In this document: piece after piece, positions 5,911-9,374 of the stretch
Numbering within the stretch: the first letter of the stretch is position 1
Layout: the number at the start of each line of letters is the position of its first letter
Assembly (NCBI GenBank): GCA_946480685.1
Contig: CAMLLI010000101.1
Coordinates: forward strand, 1-9,374
From: an uncultured Flammeovirgaceae bacterium
Lineage (GTDB): Bacteria; Bacteroidota; Bacteroidia; Cytophagales; Cyclobacteriaceae
Direction: 5' to 3'
Length of the DNA stretch: 9,374 bases
Program-made: the position numbers and the translations under genes
The notes under the pieces: generated by a model
What the model was told of the DNA's origin: nothing
Database searches by the model: none
What the model saw: only the letters and a program-made list of their open reading frames with translations

Positions 5911-7143
5911 ATGAGAGCGAAAGTTTTATTGGTATTGCTGTGTTCGTGGTATACCGTCCAGGCACAACGGGTATCGGTTACACTGGACGAAGCTATTCAA
6001 CAAGCGCTTCAGAAAAATAAAAGTATAGAAGCTGCTGCGTGGGATGTTCAATACCAGCAACAGCTGAAACGTACCGCGCTGGATGTTGGTAAAACCAGTG
6101 TGATATACATGCGTGGCCAGTATAACAGCTATGCGAAGGATGATAACAATATAACAGTGTCGCAAAGTATACCTTTCCCCACGGTGTTTACAACACAACA
6201 GGCACTGCATAATTCGTTGGTAAAGGGAAGTGAACTGCGAAAGGCTGCGACTGAAAACGAATTGGTGTACCAGGTAAAACAGGTATATCACGAACTGCTG
6301 TATCTGTCAGCGTACGAAGCGCTCCTGAAAAGACAGGACAGTATATATACTGCATTCGTAAAAGCTGCAGACCTTCGGTATCGCACCGGAGAGGCGCGCC
6401 TGCTGGAAAAGACAACAGCGGAAACACAACACAGCGAAATACTGAATATGAAGGCACAGGTGCAAGCCGATATACTCGTATACCAGGAACAACTGCAGGC
6501 ACTCGTGAACAGTGCACAGCCGGTACAGATTGCGCAGCATAACCTTGCCGAACGTAAATGGGAATTGCCTGTTGACAGTACATCGGTTCAGTCCAATCCG
6601 GAACTGGTATACTATAAACAACAGACGGAGGTAACAACACGCGAGCGTAAAGTAGCCAGCGCCCGCTTCCTTCCTGACATCACCGTAGGCTACTTTAACC
6701 AAACGCTTATCGGTACACCGGTAAACGCGAGTGGTGAGCTTGCCACGAAGAGCGACCGCTTCCAGGGCTTTGAAGTTGGTCTTGCTATACCGTTGTGGTT
6801 TGGTCCGCAGGCTGCAAAAGTAAAGGCCGCTTCGATCCAGCAGAAGAAAGTGCAGGCTGAATACGAATACTTGCAAACCCACACGCAGGCACAATGGCAG
6901 CAGGCCGTGCAGCAGTATAGTAAGAATCGAAATACAGTAAATTACTATAAAACGTCTGCAGTAGTAAACGCTGAACTTATACTGAAGCAGGCAACTGTTG
7001 CTTTTCGAAACGGAGAGATCGGGTATACCGAGTATTGGCTTGCTGTTCGTAATGCCATGCAGCTGCAGGAAAATTACCTTCGGGCGGTGAATGCGCTTAA
7101 CCAATCCGTTGTGACGCTGGAGTTTTTAGCAGGTACGAAGTAG
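5911..7143 (+). CDS. TolC-family outer-membrane efflux channel protein
   Basis: Outer-membrane factor (CzcC/CusC-like) that forms the exit duct for the RND pump; 410 residues from the chosen start. MRAKVLLVLLCSWYTVQA is a good signal peptide, probably cut after residue 18 to give QRVSVTLDEAIQQALQKN, the standard beginning of the first outer-membrane efflux repeat. Long helices rich in Ala, Gln and Lys follow. SIPFPTVF (near residue 90) and ASARFLPDITVGYF (near 250) fit the membrane-strand regions of the two repeats, and the end (ALNQSVVTLEFLAG) is typical. An ATG at 5869, only 16 nt after the pump stop, is in frame and would add 14 basic residues before the signal peptide (424 aa). I prefer 5911 for the compact signal peptide, but 5869 fits operon spacing better. 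No clear ribosome-binding site helps decide. It lies between pump and adaptor, and is not fused to the pump as in some relatives. Confidence 0.9.
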   Translation: MRAKVLLVLLCSWYTVQAQRVSVTLDEAIQQALQKNKSIEAAAWDVQYQQQLKRTALDVGKTSVIYMRGQYNSYAKDDNNITVSQSIPFPTVFTTQQALHNSLVKGSELRKAATENELVYQVKQVYHELLYLSAYEALLKRQDSIYTAFVKAADLRYRTGEARLLEKTTAETQHSEILNMKAQVQADILVYQEQLQALVNSAQPVQIAQHNLAERKWELPVDSTSVQSNPELVYYKQQTEVTTRERKVASARFLPDITVGYFNQTLIGTPVNASGELATKSDRFQGFEVGLAIPLWFGPQAAKVKAASIQQKKVQAEYEYLQTHTQAQWQQAVQQYSKNRNTVNYYKTSAVVNAELILKQATVAFRNGEIGYTEYWLAVRNAMQLQENYLRAVNALNQSVVTLEFLAGTK

Positions 7144-7184
7144 TACCAGAGATATAACGAATCACTTTATTCTATAAATGAACT

Positions 7185-8417
7185 ATGAACTTTCTGAAAT
7201 ATATACTGATACCGGTAGTGATGGTGTCTATCTTTTTCTCCTGTAACACCCGGGAAGAAACTGCTGCGACAGAAGAACATCACGATGAAGAGAGCAATAC
7301 CGTGGAATTGACCGATGCGCAGATGAAGACAGCCGGCATCCAACTTGGTAAAATTGAACCGAGACAAATCAGCGGTACCATTAAAGTAAACGGTGTACTG
7401 GATGTTCCGCCTCAGCAACTCGTGAGTATATCAGTGCCATTGGGCGGCTTTCTGAAGAGTACAACGCTACTGCAGGGATCGCGCGTACAAAAAGGACAAT
7501 TAATCGCGGTGATAGAAAATCCTGAATATATACAGTTGCAACAGGATTACCTCGAAGCAGCAAACCAACTGGAATTTGCCAAGGCTGATTATGAGCGGCA
7601 ACAGGAGCTGGCAAAGGAGAATGTAAATGCGCAGAAAACTTTGCAGCAAGCTAAATCAACGTATCAGAGCTGGCTGGCAAAACGAAACGGTCTGATGGCA
7701 AAACTCAAACTCATTCACGTAGATTTGGGTGAAGTCGAAAAAGGAAATATTACAAGCACCGGAAATGTATACTCACCGATCAGCGGTTATGTTACGGAAG
7801 TAAATGTGAACATCGGAAAATTTGTAGCGCCAGCAGATGTACTCTTTGAGATTGTAGATACCGAACATCTGCACGCAGAATTAACGGTGTTTGAAAAAGA
7901 TGTTCTGAAGTTACGAATAGGACAGAAGGTTCGCTTTACACTTGCCAACGAATCGGAGGAGCGCATGGCTACGGTATATCTGATCGGCCGCGAAATAGGG
8001 GCAGATCGCAGTGTGCGCATTCATTGTCACATCGATAAAGAAGATAAAGAGTTACTGCCGGGCATGTACCTGAAAGCAAATGTTGAGACAGGCGGTGCCA
8101 AAGTTCCAGCTTTACCGAACGAAGCGGTTATAGACTATCAGGGTAAGAAATATATATTTATACCGGTGGAAGGCGAAGCTCATGAACATCATGCAGAAGA
8201 GAAACATGATGAAAAGCAGGACGAAGAAAAACATGCGCACGAAGAAGGAACGCACTTCAGCATGGTGGAAGTTCAGATTGGTAACAGCGAATTAGGTTTT
8301 ACAGAAATCACATTACCGGATTCGCTTAATCAAAACACGGATGTAGTGATTAAGGGAGCATATTCCATTCTCTCGAAAATCAAGAATAGCGAAGAAGAGG
8401 GCGGACACGTGCACTGA
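7185..8417 (+). CDS. RND efflux periplasmic adaptor lipoprotein (CzcB/CusB-like), His-rich
   Basis: Membrane-fusion protein (410 aa) that joins the RND pump to the outer-membrane channel. Residues 1-19 are a lipoprotein signal ending FFS before C20, so it is probably anchored to the membrane. EEHHDEE follows in the mature N-terminus. The first lipoyl half is about 76-110 (SISVPLGGFLKSTTLLQGS and KGQLIAVI). A coiled-coil hairpin runs about 111-175 (QLQQDYLEAANQLEFAKADY), then the second lipoyl half (YSPISGYVTEVNVNIGKFV), and the beta-barrel domain to about 300. A His/Glu/Lys-rich insertion at 333-357 holds seven histidines (333, 335, 336, 341, 350, 352, 357), and the C-terminus ends GGHVH. These His clusters could bind and hand metal to the pump (inference). 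The gene starts 41 nt after the channel gene and is last in the operon; its stop lies only 19 nt from the end of the opposing ligD. Confidence 0.94.
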   Translation: MNFLKYILIPVVMVSIFFSCNTREETAATEEHHDEESNTVELTDAQMKTAGIQLGKIEPRQISGTIKVNGVLDVPPQQLVSISVPLGGFLKSTTLLQGSRVQKGQLIAVIENPEYIQLQQDYLEAANQLEFAKADYERQQELAKENVNAQKTLQQAKSTYQSWLAKRNGLMAKLKLIHVDLGEVEKGNITSTGNVYSPISGYVTEVNVNIGKFVAPADVLFEIVDTEHLHAELTVFEKDVLKLRIGQKVRFTLANESEERMATVYLIGREIGADRSVRIHCHIDKEDKELLPGMYLKANVETGGAKVPALPNEAVIDYQGKKYIFIPVEGEAHEHHAEEKHDEKQDEEKHAHEEGTHFSMVEVQIGNSELGFTEITLPDSLNQNTDVVIKGAYSILSKIKNSEEEGGHVH

Positions 8418-8436
8418 TGAAATATAGTTTCTGAAG

Positions 8437-9374
8437 TTAACGAAGGCTTGCTGTAATTTTCTCCAGATCAATTCCTTTACCGATTACAGGTTTAAAGAGA
8501 TCGCCCACTTCTTTGATGCGATCCATCGCGTTGAAGATTGTGAAGTCCGTCATCTTTAAACCTTTCTTCACTTCATCCCAATGCAACGGCATGGATACGG
8601 TTGCGCCTTTCTTCGGCCGAAGCGAGTAAGGTGCCGCCAGCGTTGCTTTGGGACGGTTCTGCAGGAAATCTATATACATCTTGCCATTGCGATTGGACAC
8701 AATGCGTTCAATGCTGGTATACTTGGGGATCTCCCTATGTACAAGCGTTGCTACGACACGACCGAATTCCTTGGATTGCTCGTAGGTATATTTCGCTCCC
8801 AACGGTATATAGATGTGAAGTCCTGTTGAACCGCTTGTTTTACAGTAGGAGGGAACATGCATACTGTCCAATACCTGCCGGGTTACCTGTGCTGCTTCAA
8901 TGACCTGATCGAATGAATTTTTATCCGGATCAAGATCGATAATGCACCAGTCGGGATGATCGGGTTTTTCAATGCGGCTGCTCCAAGGATTAAGTTCAAT
9001 ACATCCCATGGATGCCATCAGTAATATACTGGCTTCTTCCTGCACTACGAGGAAATGCTTGTCTACATCTTCTTCGTCACTGCTGTGGTATAAATATGTA
9101 TTTACCCAGTCCGGTACTTTGCCGGTAACATCTTTCTGGTAAAAGCTTTTTCCATGGATGCCATTCGGAAACCTGTTCAGGGATTGCGGGCGATCTTTCA
9201 GGTAAGGCAATATATAGGGAGCCACCTGATAATAATAATTAAGCATATCACGCTTGCTAACCTGTTCATCCGGCCAGTATATTTTGCTCAGGTTGGTAAA
9301 TTTTATACTGTGTCCATCGATCTCCCGAACTTGTGTTTCATCGGTAGGATTCAGTAATGTTTTGCGCGTCTTTT
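8437..9374 (-). CDS. ligD: DNA ligase D (LigD), C-terminal polymerase domain, 5' part off right edge
   Basis: The last 311 residues of the bacterial non-homologous end-joining enzyme LigD, comprising its primase-like polymerase domain, which fills or extends DNA ends with (ribo)nucleotides during Ku-dependent repair. All three catalytic motifs are present: IDLDPD with two metal-binding Asp (8923-8940); TSGSTGLHIYIP with the nucleotide-binding Ser and His (within 8803-8844); and MYIDFLQNR with the third Asp (8668-8670). Other family hallmarks are FTNLSKIYWP, KRDMLNYYYQVAPYILPYL, RFPNGIHGKSFYQK and LAAPYSLRP. The Met at 9244-9246 is internal: the frame is open to the window edge and the upstream residues (VREIDGHSIKFTNLSKIYWP) belong to the domain. 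This fits a LigD in which the polymerase is C-terminal, with ligase and phosphoesterase domains expected beyond the edge. A stand-alone polymerase cannot be strictly excluded. Ku is not in the window. Confidence 0.93.
   Translation of the reverse strand, partial: KTRKTLLNPTDETQVREIDGHSIKFTNLSKIYWPDEQVSKRDMLNYYYQVAPYILPYLKDRPQSLNRFPNGIHGKSFYQKDVTGKVPDWVNTYLYHSSDEEDVDKHFLVVQEEASILLMASMGCIELNPWSSRIEKPDHPDWCIIDLDPDKNSFDQVIEAAQVTRQVLDSMHVPSYCKTSGSTGLHIYIPLGAKYTYEQSKEFGRVVATLVHREIPKYTSIERIVSNRNGKMYIDFLQNRPKATLAAPYSLRPKKGATVSMPLHWDEVKKGLKMTDFTIFNAMDRIKEVGDLFKPVIGKGIDLEKITASLR

Noticed and set aside
6307..7104. 265-codon antisense open frame within the TolC-family gene
   Set aside because: The sense frame has signal peptide and outer-membrane efflux repeats; the antisense protein is low-complexity and unrecognisable.
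5797..7205. Recurrent TATATAC / GTATA strings that look like a dispersed repeat
   Set aside because: Within genes they are mostly Ile-Tyr or similar codon pairs (ATA TAC), reflecting free use of the ATA codon rather than a repeat element.

Overview
The window looks like chromosomal DNA of a Bacteroidota bacterium, probably of the Cytophagales/Chitinophagales type; I cannot name a genus. This rests on promoter-like TAnnTTTG elements, weak or absent Shine-Dalgarno sequences, a DUF6660-type small Cys-rich protein in front of a heavy-metal RND operon, and protein sequences that read like Bacteroidota family members. I see no insertion sequence, tRNA, rRNA, CRISPR array or phage gene.

Left part (1-1835, all minus strand): the N-terminal part of a GH43 family glycoside hydrolase runs off the left edge. 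Behind it lies a decayed middle fragment of an AraC-type regulator (540-884), and then a complete AraC family regulator (936-1835).

Intergenic region (1836-2238): this separates the leftward regulator from the rightward efflux operon. It holds a good Bacteroidota-type promoter for araC. Directly upstream, and overlapping its -33 box, are two 19-bp direct repeats with 21-bp periodicity, the classical layout of an AraC-family operator. A weaker, inverted third copy sits nearer the efflux operon. An AT-rich leader with a 14-bp palindrome precedes the araC start.

Centre (2239-8417, plus strand): a four-gene heavy-metal efflux operon. It encodes a small Cys-rich exported DUF6660-like protein, a CzcA/CusA-type RND pump (1046 aa), a TolC-type outer-membrane channel, and a lipoprotein membrane-fusion adaptor with His-rich segments. 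Together the last three should form a tripartite complex that expels metal cations across both membranes. The TM4 signature (D401, D407, E414) suggests divalent cations of the Zn/Co/Cd kind rather than Cu(I)/Ag(I). The small protein may bind metal in the periplasm, which is inference.

Right part (8437-9374, minus strand): the C-terminal polymerase (primase-like) domain of the NHEJ enzyme LigD, running off the right edge and convergent with the efflux operon.

I see no convincing wholly new system. The most interesting items are the araC promoter architecture, the apparently leaderless GTG start of the Cys-rich protein, the hairpins in the czcA leader and the regulator remnant.
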